DNA of 64,000 nucleotides. Source: G963665925 sp963676345 (lineage in GTDB: Bacteria; Bacillota; Clostridia; Peptostreptococcales; Acidaminobacteraceae). Under the pieces are notes generated by a model, which had not been told where the DNA came from, ran no database searches, and saw only the letters and a program-made list of their open reading frames with translations. The position numbers were made by a program, and so were the translations under genes. Shown piece by piece: positions 18,427-28,379 of the stretch; the stretch's first letter is position 1; the number at the start of each line of letters is the position of its first letter. The DNA lies in the NCBI GenBank assembly GCA_963676345.2, contig CAXXTS010000002.1:930001-994000 (forward strand), in the 5' to 3' direction.

Positions 18427-19614
18427 TTATAGAAGACCCATCTCTTTACCGACTTTTTCAAATACCTCTACAGCCTGAGCTAGGTTCTCTTCATTATGAC
18501 CCGCTGTCACCATACAGCGTACGCGGCCCGTTCCTTTTGGTACTGTAGGGAATACAATTGGTGAAACGTAAACACCGTTTTCAAGAAGCTTCTTTGAAAA
18601 CGCAACGGTTTCTGCCTCATCCCCAATAATAACGGGCGTGATTGGTGTTTCACTCTTACCTGTATTGAAGCCTAACTTTCCAAGTTTCTCCTTAAAGAAC
18701 TTAGCGTTTGACCAAAGACGGTCTGTATACTCTTCAGATTCCATAAGCATGTCAACTACTTCTGTGATTGCGCCAACTGCCGCTGGTGGCAATGCCGTCG
18801 AGAACAGGATCGGACGACCACGGTGTACAAGCCAGTCCTGCATAACCTGACGACCCGCACAATATCCGCCGATAACCCCGATTGCTTTTGACAGGGTACC
18901 AATAATAAAGTCAATGCGGCCATGTAAGTGGAAATGGTCAACCGTACCACGACCACTCTGACCAAGTACACCTGACCCATGTGCATCATCTACATATGTC
19001 ATACAGTTATACTTTTCAGCAATTTCAACCATTTCTGGAAGCTTTGCAATATCTCCGTCCATAGAAAATACGCCATCTGTAATAATAAGTACATTGTTGT
19101 ACTGATCACGTTTTTCCTTAAGAATGCGCTCTAAGTCTTCCATATCACTATGCTTAAATACAGCTTTATCAGCTTTTGAAAGCTTAACACCATCGATGAT
19201 GGATGCATGGTTTAGTTCATCAGAAAGGATCAGATCGCCTTTGTTTGTAACCGCTTGAATAACACCAGCATTACAGTTGAAACCTGATTGGAATACCATT
19301 ACAGCTTCTTCTCGCTTGAACTCAGCAAGTTTTCTTTCAAGCTCTTCATGAATGTCCATATTCCCAACAATTGTACGAACTGCACCAGCACCAACTCCGT
19401 ACTTTTCAACAGCTTCAATAGCCGCTTTTTTAGCACGTGGATGTGTTGCAAGCCCCAAATAATTATTTGAAGATAGGTTGATGACCTCTTTACCATTTAG
19501 CATGCATACAGCTTCACAAGGGCCGTTTAGCGTTGGAAGCTTTCTAAATACGCCTTGATCTTTAAGTTCTTGAACTTGACCTTGTAAATACGGTAGATCA
19601 TGAATATTGCTCAT
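18427..19614 (-). CDS. kbl: Glycine C-acetyltransferase (2-amino-3-ketobutyrate CoA ligase)
   Basis: 395 residues from the ATG at 19614 (GGAGG eight bases upstream). A fold-type I PLP enzyme of the alpha-oxoamine synthase family: INLSSNNYLGLATHP near the N-terminus, GVGAGAVRTIVGN, the cofactor Asp in VDDAHGSGVLG and the PLP Lys in GTLSKAIGV. Length and the AVRTIVG segment fit Kbl better than BioF. Kbl interconverts glycine plus acetyl-CoA with 2-amino-3-ketobutyrate, the second step of threonine breakdown. No threonine dehydrogenase gene is nearby; BioF-type activity is the main alternative. An XRE-cupin regulator is encoded directly upstream. Confidence 0.88.
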   Translation of the reverse strand: MSNIHDLPYLQGQVQELKDQGVFRKLPTLNGPCEAVCMLNGKEVINLSSNNYLGLATHPRAKKAAIEAVEKYGVGAGAVRTIVGNMDIHEELERKLAEFKREEAVMVFQSGFNCNAGVIQAVTNKGDLILSDELNHASIIDGVKLSKADKAVFKHSDMEDLERILKEKRDQYNNVLIITDGVFSMDGDIAKLPEMVEIAEKYNCMTYVDDAHGSGVLGQSGRGTVDHFHLHGRIDFIIGTLSKAIGVIGGYCAGRQVMQDWLVHRGRPILFSTALPPAAVGAITEVVDMLMESEEYTDRLWSNAKFFKEKLGKLGFNTGKSETPITPVIIGDEAETVAFSKKLLENGVYVSPIVFPTVPKGTGRVRCMVTAGHNEENLAQAVEVFEKVGKEMGLL

Positions 19615-19713
19615 GTGTTCTTCCTCCATTCAATATAGTGTGAATCCCTTCAACTCTTATTTCATGTTAAAGGCACGAGACCTTCAACAACGTTTTCCTG
19701 AATGTTCGCCTAT

Positions 19714-19742
19714 ATTGTAACACAAGTGCACTATACTGTACA
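19714..19742 (-). promoter_or_regulatory. Probable promoter of the kbl gene
   Basis: On the minus strand TGTACA (19737-19742), a 17-base spacer and TACAAT (19714-19719), about 100 bases ahead of the start codon. The spacer contains the near-palindrome AGTGCACTTG, a possible site for the XRE-cupin regulator encoded just upstream. Pattern match only. Confidence 0.5.
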
Positions 19743-19790
19743 CTGGTGAATTATTACTTTTTAGACTTATGAAAACACACGGCCTAAACC

Positions 19791-20348
19791 CTACTCCGGA
19801 TAGTATAGAACAATGGTTGCACTGGCAAAGACTTCTCCTACATTGCGATAGGTGTGGACTGCGTCAGAAACAAAGGTAATGGCATCGCCCTCTTTTAAAC
19901 GGTAGGTCTGTCCGTTGATTTCTACTTCTATTATACCTTCGTGAACCAGCAAATACTCATCAACACCTGTTACGTGGGCATCGGACTCATGTACACAACC
20001 TACTTCCAGCTCGACCGTATAGAGTTCAAACTTATGCTTGGGATCAAATGGCACGTATGAATACAGTCTAAACTTGTCATCTTCCTGTGCCACCATATGC
20101 GTGTCAGACTTATGGGTGATTTTCACAGACTGATTTTCTTCATTGAGTAAAGAGGTAAAAGAAACTCTCAGTCCATTGGCAATCTTCCAGATTGTGCCGA
20201 TGGATGGATTCGCTTCACCACGCTCAATTTGCCCCAGCATGGATTTGCTAACACCAGAAAGTTCTGCAAGCTGTCCAAGTGATAGGTTGCGTTCTTCTCG
20301 AATTTTTCTTAGGTTTGCTGCAAGCAGCAGGTTAACATCTTTCATCAT
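19791..20348 (-). CDS. XRE-cupin transcriptional regulator
   Basis: 185 residues (the second ATG, one codon in, is equally possible; GAGGT precedes both). N-terminal Xre helix-turn-helix (about 8-65; LAELSGVSKSMLGQIERGEANPS is the signature region) and a C-terminal cupin_2 barrel (about 110-180; EYLLVHEGIIEVEINGQTY, DAITFVSDAVHTYRN). It resembles regulators of amino-acid metabolism and sits about 175 bases upstream of kbl in the same orientation, so kbl is the obvious candidate target. The effector is not known. Confidence 0.93.
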   Translation of the reverse strand: MMKDVNLLLAANLRKIREERNLSLGQLAELSGVSKSMLGQIERGEANPSIGTIWKIANGLRVSFTSLLNEENQSVKITHKSDTHMVAQEDDKFRLYSYVPFDPKHKFELYTVELEVGCVHESDAHVTGVDEYLLVHEGIIEVEINGQTYRLKEGDAITFVSDAVHTYRNVGEVFASATIVLYYPE

Positions 20349-20533
20349 TTATCTACCTCTTTTTTATTTTCTGTATTTGAACGTATAAGCGTCTGTCCAT
20401 ACTCATTGTTTTTTAAATTCAATCTATCATCTCATAAGATGCCAAACTTCAGTGTTTGATACATATTGGGTCTTCAATTTCCCACATCATTTCAAGTGCG
20501 TTTATCTACTGCTCAAAATGATACTTTCTCTTC

Positions 20534-21643
20534 TTAATCTCTATATCTAAAATGCTGATAAATCCACTGCTCCATTTGAATGACTTCTTCTTGAAGGTTT
20601 TCCGATTCACTAAAGAAATCCAGCGCCCTGTCTAGGTCAATTAACATCATGGCGTATACAGCGTATTTTAATAAAGCCGGACTGAGCTGATCTAAGCAGG
20701 CAAGGAGGCGGTCGAAATCTGCCTTCTTACCATCATTGCCAATGACAATCAGGGCATTGCGTTTCAAAATACGCAGACCGCGCCAGGCAAATCCCATTTG
20801 TCCATAGGCTTTCTTAAAGGCCTTATTGCTCAGCTTAAGAATTTCAAAGGGGTCGATTAAATTGGGTGAACGCCGTCTTAGCTCGGCAGGAACCTCAGAC
20901 ACCCTTGCATTTTGCGGACATGCCCACTGACACAAATCACACCCATACAGGCTTTTTCCAAGAGAATGACATTCATCATAGGTGAGTTCTCGTTTAAGCT
21001 GGGTCAACGATGAAATACACCTTTGACCGTTAAAGCTATAGTCTGAGCCAAGCGCCCCTGTCGGACACGCTTTTTGACACTTTCTACAGTCACCGCACTT
21101 TGATTCAAAACCCGTGCGCCATGGCAGGGCCCCTTCTATTATAAAATCTGTCAGAATGATGCCTATATAAAAGCCAGTGCCGATTCTTTCATCTATTATA
21201 AACTGATTGCGTCCAATCCATCCAAGTCCAGCACCATAGGCAGCCATCCGGTCATTAATTGGCCCCGTATCCACTGCCAGTAGAAAACTGGCATCTGGAT
21301 GACTCTGGACAAGTGCCTCCCTGATCTGCTCCAGCTTTTGCTCAACCACATGGTGGTAATCATATTCCCAGGCCATATTGGTCACAAACCCCCTAGGCGT
21401 CCCTGTGACCACGCTGTTCTTAATCTCATAAGGCACTGCAATGGCAATAACGGATTTTGCACCGCTTAAAGCCCCACTTGGCGCACATCTGAAGGGCTCT
21501 TTTGGCTCAAAGCCTGTAAGCGCATTTTCAAGAGCACGTTTTTCATAAACCGCATTTAATGTGCTGCTGCTTCCAACATCCGCTACGGAAAACACTTCAA
21601 TATCCAGTTGATCCATAATATATTCTATTGCCTGATATTTCAT
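20534..21643 (-). CDS. queG: Epoxyqueuosine reductase QueG
   Basis: 369 residues from the ATG at 21643, with GGAGGAGG upstream. N-terminal cobalamin-binding reductase domain (AVDTGPINDRMAAYGAGLGWIGRN) followed by a two-cluster ferredoxin region, CGDCRKCQKACPTGAL and CDLCQWACPQN, and a HEAT-like C-terminal tail. QueG uses B12 and two 4Fe-4S clusters for the last step of queuosine synthesis in tRNA. It is somewhat shorter in the C-terminal region than some homologues but all eight cluster cysteines are present. A lone gene here; no other queuosine genes nearby. Confidence 0.93.
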   Translation of the reverse strand: MKYQAIEYIMDQLDIEVFSVADVGSSSTLNAVYEKRALENALTGFEPKEPFRCAPSGALSGAKSVIAIAVPYEIKNSVVTGTPRGFVTNMAWEYDYHHVVEQKLEQIREALVQSHPDASFLLAVDTGPINDRMAAYGAGLGWIGRNQFIIDERIGTGFYIGIILTDFIIEGALPWRTGFESKCGDCRKCQKACPTGALGSDYSFNGQRCISSLTQLKRELTYDECHSLGKSLYGCDLCQWACPQNARVSEVPAELRRRSPNLIDPFEILKLSNKAFKKAYGQMGFAWRGLRILKRNALIVIGNDGKKADFDRLLACLDQLSPALLKYAVYAMMLIDLDRALDFFSESENLQEEVIQMEQWIYQHFRYRD

Positions 21644-21822
21644 GGTTTTCCTCCTCCACATAAGAACATTATACTAAAAATTCCACCCTTTAGAGCGCCT
21701 TATTTTACAGGTTCCTGACCGAATGCCTTCATGAATGCATCTCTTATGGGAAACTGTATCCGATACCTAGGCACCTCGTTTTATTAATTCTTTTTTAATC
21801 CTAGTCCCCTGGTCAAAGATGT

Positions 21823-21874
21823 TATAATATTCCAAATGGTACTTGTACCCATAAACTCGAATGCCTTCATTCGA
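21823..21874 (+). promoter_or_regulatory. Promoter -10 and palindrome ahead of the ABC exporter operon
   Basis: TATAAT lies at 21823-21828 without a good -35 box. Thirty bases on is the palindrome TCGAATG-CCTT-CATTCGA (21857-21874), between the likely start of transcription and the ATG at 21897. The 13-base string CGAATGCCTTCAT in it also occurs near 21719. It could be an operator for an unknown regulator, or a leader hairpin. Confidence 0.45.
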
Positions 21875-21896
21875 AAGTATAAATAGAGGTGATAAC

Positions 21897-22682
21897 ATGC
21901 ACGATCCCGTTCTCGTTGTAGAAGGTCTTAAAAAGTCGTTTGACGACAAGGCTGTATTAAAGGACATACATTTTAAGGTTTACCCTGGACAAATTATTGG
22001 TTATATCGGTCCCAATGGTGCTGGAAAAAGCACCACGGTTAAAATATTTCTTGGCATGCTTGAAAAAGATGGTGGTCAAATACATATGTTTGGTCAACCC
22101 CTCCAAAAAGGAGACTTTAAATACAAGCACCGAATTGGCTATGTTCCGGAACAGTCTGAGGTATATGAAAACCTCACCGCCAGTGAGTATTTGGAGTTTG
22201 TCGGCGGTATGTATGGCCTCCCGACTGATGAAGTGGATGCTAAGGCCCAGGCTCTGCTGGATCTTTTCGGCATTGCAGAAAGCTACCACAGTCGGATTTC
22301 TTCCTATTCGAAAGGCATGCGTCAAAAGCTTTTAATTATTGCCGCTATGATTCATGACCCGGATATACTTTTTCTTGACGAACCCCTAAGCGGACTAGAT
22401 GCAAACAGCGTTATGGTCTTCAAAGAAATACTTGCCCGCCTTAAGGCAAGGGGGAAAACTATTTTTTACTCTTCTCACATCATGGAGGTGGTTGAGAAAA
22501 TTTCAGATAGAATTTTACTGCTACAAAGCGGTGAAATTGTAGCTGATGGAAGCTTCGAAGAATTACGGACACAAAGTGCAGAAGGCAGTCTTCAAGAAAT
22601 TTTCAATCAGCTTACTGGCTTTAATGAGCATGCGGAAATTGCAGAAAAATTTGTAGACATTTTAAGGAGGCGGTCTTCATGA
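21897..22682 (+). CDS. ABC transporter ATP-binding protein (CcmA/DrrA type)
   Basis: 261 residues from the ATG at 21897, preceded by AGAGGTGATAAC; the frame extends upstream to 21861 without a binding site. Walker A GPNGAGKSTT, signature YSKGMRQKL, Walker B ILFLDEPLSGLD and switch His SSHIMEV are intact. The signature lacks the usual LSGGQ wording, as is common in exporter ATPases of the CcmA group. It overlaps the next gene by four bases and together they make an ABC-2-like exporter. Substrate unknown. Confidence 0.94.
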   Translation: MHDPVLVVEGLKKSFDDKAVLKDIHFKVYPGQIIGYIGPNGAGKSTTVKIFLGMLEKDGGQIHMFGQPLQKGDFKYKHRIGYVPEQSEVYENLTASEYLEFVGGMYGLPTDEVDAKAQALLDLFGIAESYHSRISSYSKGMRQKLLIIAAMIHDPDILFLDEPLSGLDANSVMVFKEILARLKARGKTIFYSSHIMEVVEKISDRILLLQSGEIVADGSFEELRTQSAEGSLQEIFNQLTGFNEHAEIAEKFVDILRRRSS

Positions 22683-24355
22683 CATCCTTCAGGTCTCTGA
22701 CTTTTATTGATAAATTTGAATGGCTTTTTTTAAAGATTGGCGTAGACTATAGGGTCATGCGAAAAATTTTAAGGCTCAAGCTGATTATGGATTCAAGGCG
22801 CATTCCGACTGCCCTTCAAAATAAAAAGGGAAAAAATGTTGAGACAGATACCGGCAACAACATGCTCCGATCACTCTGGATGTACGCCCTCTTTAGCATC
22901 ATGCCTGGACTTGTGGCCTTTTTTCCCGCCCCCATTTTCAGTAAAATTTCAATTATTATGGGCATCTCCATGTTTCTCATTATGTCCACAATGATTTCAG
23001 ATTTTTCCAGTGTTCTGCTGGATATACGCGACAAAAATATTCTCATGGCCTATCCGGTAGACGCCAAGACGCTCTCCGCTGCCAAGCTCGTGCATATTGG
23101 TATTTACCTCTCACTCATAGCTGCTAGTTTAAACCTGATTCCACTCATTGGCATTGGATATAGTGAAGGCATTGCCACAGCACTGCTTCTCATTCTTATG
23201 CTCATTTTCATGGTCATGGTCGTTGTCTTTTTAACCTCATTCATGTATGTTCTAGTCCTAAAACGTTTTGATGGCGAGAAACTCAAGGATCTGATCAGTT
23301 CCATACAAATTATGCTGACTGTGTCTATGACAATTGGGTATCAAATAGTTGCGAGAGTCTTTGAATTTTCTGATGTGCATGTTGAGTACACACCCCAGTG
23401 GTGGGCTATTTTACTGCCTCCAACATGGTTTGCTGCACCTTTTGCACTCTTGAGTGGCAAAACAGAATTTCTTTACATCATACTTTCTATACTGGGCTTA
23501 GTTGTACCCGTATGCCTTATCATTTTGCATTTTAAAGTTATAACGCCACTTTTTGAAGCCAGCCTAGTGAAACTGAACACCAGCGATGCTGTCGCTTCAA
23601 AGGCATATCTGCGCAGACAAAGCCGCATCATCCTGCTTGCCAAATGCCTGTGCAGAACACATGATGAACGTACGGCCTTTCAGTTTGGATACAGAATGCT
23701 TGGCAGTGAACGGGAGCTCAAGCAAAAAGTCTATCCGTCCATGGCGCTGTCTATCATCTTTCCCTTTATACTGGGCGCAACGCTAATTAGTGACTCCGGT
23801 GGCATAACACAAGCACTGAACACTTTCAAAAACTCGAATCAGTACCTATGGATATATTTTTCTGTGCTCATTTTACCCTCCGTTTTTATTTTTGTGGGGC
23901 GCAGTAAATACTATAAGGGCGCATGGCTGTACACGGCTCTGCCCATTGCAAGTCCCTATCCGATCATTTCTGGAACCTTTAAAAGTGCTATTGTCAAATT
24001 TGGACTTCCACCCTATTTGCTTACTTCTATCATTATGGTGGCACTTTCAGGCACAAGGGCCATTCCTCATATGGGGATTGCCTTTATAAATACCATTTAC
24101 ATGGTTCTTCTCATTACCATGTTAAACGGCAGAAAGCTCCCCTTTTCAAGAAGCTTTCAGGTCACTCAAGATGGCCACATGAAGGGGTCATTTGCCAGCA
24201 TGGTCTCCACCGCCATTCTAGGAGGTCTGCATTTACTGCTTGTTAAATTCAGCACACCTGCAATTGACTACGGTGTTTTGGCACTGCTTTCTTTACTGCT
24301 GATTCCCTTCTGGAAACGTGCACTTACGGTTGACTGGGATCACATTAATGCTTAA
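22679..24355 (+). CDS. ABC exporter permease (multi-span membrane protein)
   Basis: 558 residues, about 12 hydrophobic segments, beginning with a long N-terminal cytoplasmic stretch (residues 1-60). It starts within the stop of the ATPase gene (ATGA overlap), the standard sign of a two-gene ABC exporter. The segment after residue 60 (MLRSLWMYALFSIMPGLVAF) and the central ILMAYPVDAKTLSAAKL stretch resemble large Firmicutes ABC-2-type permeases whose substrate is not known. No peptidase or lantibiotic motif is visible. Terminator-like and pseudoknot-like repeats follow at 24375-24403, then a glycosyltransferase gene. Confidence 0.82.
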   Translation: MTSFRSLTFIDKFEWLFLKIGVDYRVMRKILRLKLIMDSRRIPTALQNKKGKNVETDTGNNMLRSLWMYALFSIMPGLVAFFPAPIFSKISIIMGISMFLIMSTMISDFSSVLLDIRDKNILMAYPVDAKTLSAAKLVHIGIYLSLIAASLNLIPLIGIGYSEGIATALLLILMLIFMVMVVVFLTSFMYVLVLKRFDGEKLKDLISSIQIMLTVSMTIGYQIVARVFEFSDVHVEYTPQWWAILLPPTWFAAPFALLSGKTEFLYIILSILGLVVPVCLIILHFKVITPLFEASLVKLNTSDAVASKAYLRRQSRIILLAKCLCRTHDERTAFQFGYRMLGSERELKQKVYPSMALSIIFPFILGATLISDSGGITQALNTFKNSNQYLWIYFSVLILPSVFIFVGRSKYYKGAWLYTALPIASPYPIISGTFKSAIVKFGLPPYLLTSIIMVALSGTRAIPHMGIAFINTIYMVLLITMLNGRKLPFSRSFQVTQDGHMKGSFASMVSTAILGGLHLLLVKFSTPAIDYGVLALLSLLLIPFWKRALTVDWDHINA

Positions 24356-24374
24356 GCTTTGCCTGCAATTAATT

Positions 24375-24403
24375 CACCTATGCCTGAGCTAGGTGTCGCT
24401 CAG
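24375..24403 (+). other. Interlocked inverted repeats in the 86-base gap
   Basis: CACCTA (24375-24380) pairs with TAGGTG (24390-24395), while CTGAGC (24384-24389) pairs with GCTCAG (24398-24403). The two 6-base stems cross, as in an H-type pseudoknot, though the two-base second loop would be very tight. It sits between the exporter permease and the glycosyltransferase, 38 bases ahead of the latter's ATG. Confidence 0.4.
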
Positions 24404-24440
24404 CTTATACAATTTCATGTAGGATTAAGGAGAAAATCCA

Positions 24441-25535
24441 ATGAAAAAAATACTTATACTCACCGCTTCAACTGGCGCTGGTCATAATCAGGTCGCTAAA
24501 ACCCTGGAAACTGCCCTACTGGGTTTAGGGCATGAAGTCAAGCGTGTAGACTTTATCAGAGAGCAGAGCAAGGTTCTTGAATTGCTTGTCGAAGAGGGCT
24601 ACGACGTTCTTGCCAGCAAGTTTCCCGAAACTTATGGTAGGCTCTACAAAATGAGCAATCGCGAGTGGATTAATGGCCGATTTGCCAAAATGGTTGTCGG
24701 TGCCGAGTACCGCCGGGCAAAACAGCTTGTCTTAAGTTATCAGCCTGATCTAATCATCGGCACACATACTTTTGCTGTCAGTGTTTTTAACCGTCTTAAA
24801 GTCAAAGGCCATTACAAGGGCCCATTTATTTCTGTGGTTACTGACTTTGAAGCGCACTATGCTTATGTGTCTGAAGAAGTTGACCTCTACATTACAGGCA
24901 GTGAATTTACCAATGACAGCCTGATTGAAAAAGGTATTCAGCCTGATCGTATTAAAACGCTGGGAATACCCGTCCACCCCAAATTCTACGAAGATACTGT
25001 CATAACAAAAGAGACGGGCACCCCTTTTACAGTCCTGCTCATGGGAGGCAGCATGGGCCTTGATCCAATGAAAAAGGCTTTTGAAAACTTACTGGGCATG
25101 GACAGACACCTCAAGGTATATGTAGTCTGCGGAACCAACAAAACCCTCAAAACAGAACTGGAAGGTATTGTAGAAAGTGTCGATACCGCGCTTGATATTG
25201 AAATATTAGGCTTTACAGATAATATTCACGAACTCATGGATTTATCGGATGTGATCATTACCAAACCAGGTGGCCTGACTGTATCAGAAGCTCTTATTAA
25301 AAAACTCCCTATGATCGTACCCTACTTCATTCCGGGACAAGAAGCAGAAAATCTGGACTTTTTGACGCTCGTAAACATCGCTGTTGAAGTCCGTGATGTG
25401 AAGCGTATTTCCAAAATTGTGGCCTACCTCATGGATCATCCTATCCGCCTTGATGGTATGAAAAGTGAAATTGAGTACATTTCAAGAAATCACAATTTGG
25501 ACAATGTCATATCAGCCATTGAGTCTTTTTTGTAG
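24441..25535 (+). CDS. MGDG-synthase-type glycosyltransferase (paralogue 3)
   Basis: 364 residues; AGGAG lies upstream of the ATG. GT28 enzyme with N-terminal TASTGAGHNQVAKTL and C-terminal donor-site motif TKPGGLTVSEALIKKLP followed by PGQEAENLDFL. Also visible is VVTDFEAHYAYVSEEVDLYITGSE, matching paralogue 2 (VVTDFKAHYSYISPSVDAYITGSE region) closely. Relatives make glycosyl-diacylglycerols on the inner membrane leaflet. It follows an ABC exporter pair in the same orientation, so glycolipid or surface-polymer export is a possible shared task, but there is no direct proof. Confidence 0.92.
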   Translation: MKKILILTASTGAGHNQVAKTLETALLGLGHEVKRVDFIREQSKVLELLVEEGYDVLASKFPETYGRLYKMSNREWINGRFAKMVVGAEYRRAKQLVLSYQPDLIIGTHTFAVSVFNRLKVKGHYKGPFISVVTDFEAHYAYVSEEVDLYITGSEFTNDSLIEKGIQPDRIKTLGIPVHPKFYEDTVITKETGTPFTVLLMGGSMGLDPMKKAFENLLGMDRHLKVYVVCGTNKTLKTELEGIVESVDTALDIEILGFTDNIHELMDLSDVIITKPGGLTVSEALIKKLPMIVPYFIPGQEAENLDFLTLVNIAVEVRDVKRISKIVAYLMDHPIRLDGMKSEIEYISRNHNLDNVISAIESFL

Positions 25536-25601
25536 TCAAAGGGGCCTCTTTCTAGAAGCCGAACAATAAGTCATAATAATTAATAAATATACGATATTCA
25601 C

Positions 25602-25630
25602 TTTACAAGCTTTCCATTTCACGTTATAAT
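25602..25630 (+). promoter_or_regulatory. Promoter of the pyruvate formate-lyase gene
   Basis: TTTACA (25602-25607), a 17-base spacer and TATAAT (25625-25630). Transcription would begin near 25637, right at the 5' edge of the ZTP riboswitch. Confidence 0.8.
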
Positions 25631-25642
25631 CTGACTAACATT

Positions 25643-25718
25643 TCATGACTGGCGGAAAACAGTGGAGACTACCACGAGGAAGTGAAATGAATTTCGAAAT
25701 CAGCCGACCGCCTGGGCG
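25643..25718 (+). promoter_or_regulatory. ZTP (ZMP) riboswitch, pfl motif
   Basis: The conserved 5' block TGACTGGCGG (25646-25655), a middle hairpin GTGGAGACTACCAC, the linker GAGGAAGTG and the 3' block GCCGACCGCCTGGGC (25703-25717) match the pfl-motif RNA that senses the purine intermediates ZMP/ZTP. GGCGG and CCGCC form the characteristic pseudoknot pairing. The 3' block is also the 5' arm of a terminator, so ligand binding should prevent termination and turn on the gene when 10-formyl-THF is low. Confidence 0.87.
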
Positions 25719-25750
25719 CTATAAGCCTAGGTGCGTCGGTTTTTGTTTTT
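25703..25750 (+). terminator. Riboswitch-controlled terminator before pfl
   Basis: Hairpin CCGAC-CGCCTGGGC / GCCTAGG-GCGTCGG with a short loop, followed by TTTTTGTTTTTT. Its 5' arm overlaps the conserved 3' block of the ZTP aptamer, giving a clear on/off design. Confidence 0.88.
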
Positions 25751-25789
25751 TGAGGCCACCTGGGGCACACCCTATACAGGAGGCAAATT

Positions 25790-28021
<2,232 letters not shown>

Positions 28022-28027
28022 TGAGTG

Positions 28028-28056
28028 TTGACAGCCGGAAAAAACCAATATAATAT
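28028..28056 (+). promoter_or_regulatory. Promoter of the thrS leader
   Basis: TTGACA (28028-28033), 17 bases, TAATAT (28051-28056); an overlapping TATAAT at 28049 would give a 15-base spacer. It lies directly after the pfl stop codon, so thrS has its own start of transcription. Confidence 0.75.
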
Positions 28057-28061
28057 AGTAA

Positions 28062-28300
28062 AGAATTTAAAAAGTAAGCGATGACGGAGACAAACAGCAG
28101 AGCCCCGGCTATAAAGAGAGCATGCGCCACCGGCTGAAAACGCGTGCAAGTACGACCCTGTGAATACTACTCCTAAGCTTCAGTTGAGTAAGTCCCCATA
28201 GTGGGACCTGAAATGCTGACGGCCTACCCCGTTACGGTAAAACCGAGTGTACTGCACTTGGTAGAGTGGCCGAAAGGCAACAAAGGTGGAACCGCGATCA
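28062..28300 (+). promoter_or_regulatory. T-box leader of the threonyl-tRNA synthetase gene
   Basis: The T-box core AAAGGTGGAACCGCG is exact at 28282-28296. Upstream are the parts of stem I: the GATGACGGAGACAAACAGCAG side, the AGAGAG bulge region and the distal CCACCGG loop. A likely specifier loop near 28161-28172 contains ACT (Thr) in GTGAATACTACTCC; the exact specifier is inferred from the downstream gene. Uncharged tRNA-Thr should stabilise the antiterminator and switch thrS on. Confidence 0.95.
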
Positions 28301-28336
28301 ACCCGTCCTTCGTATGAACGAAGGATGGGTTTTTTA
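28301..28336 (+). terminator. T-box terminator before thrS
   Basis: Hairpin ACCCGTCCTTCGT / ACGAAGGATGGGT followed by TTTTTT, directly after the T-box core sequence. Confidence 0.95.
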
Positions 28337-28379
28337 TATTTTTGTATTGAATAATTGTGTATATATATGGAGGAATAGC

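Noticed and set aside
28266..28379. N-terminal extension of ThrRS
   Set aside because: Runs through the T-box core and terminator; the ATG at 28380 has the ribosome site and the family start.
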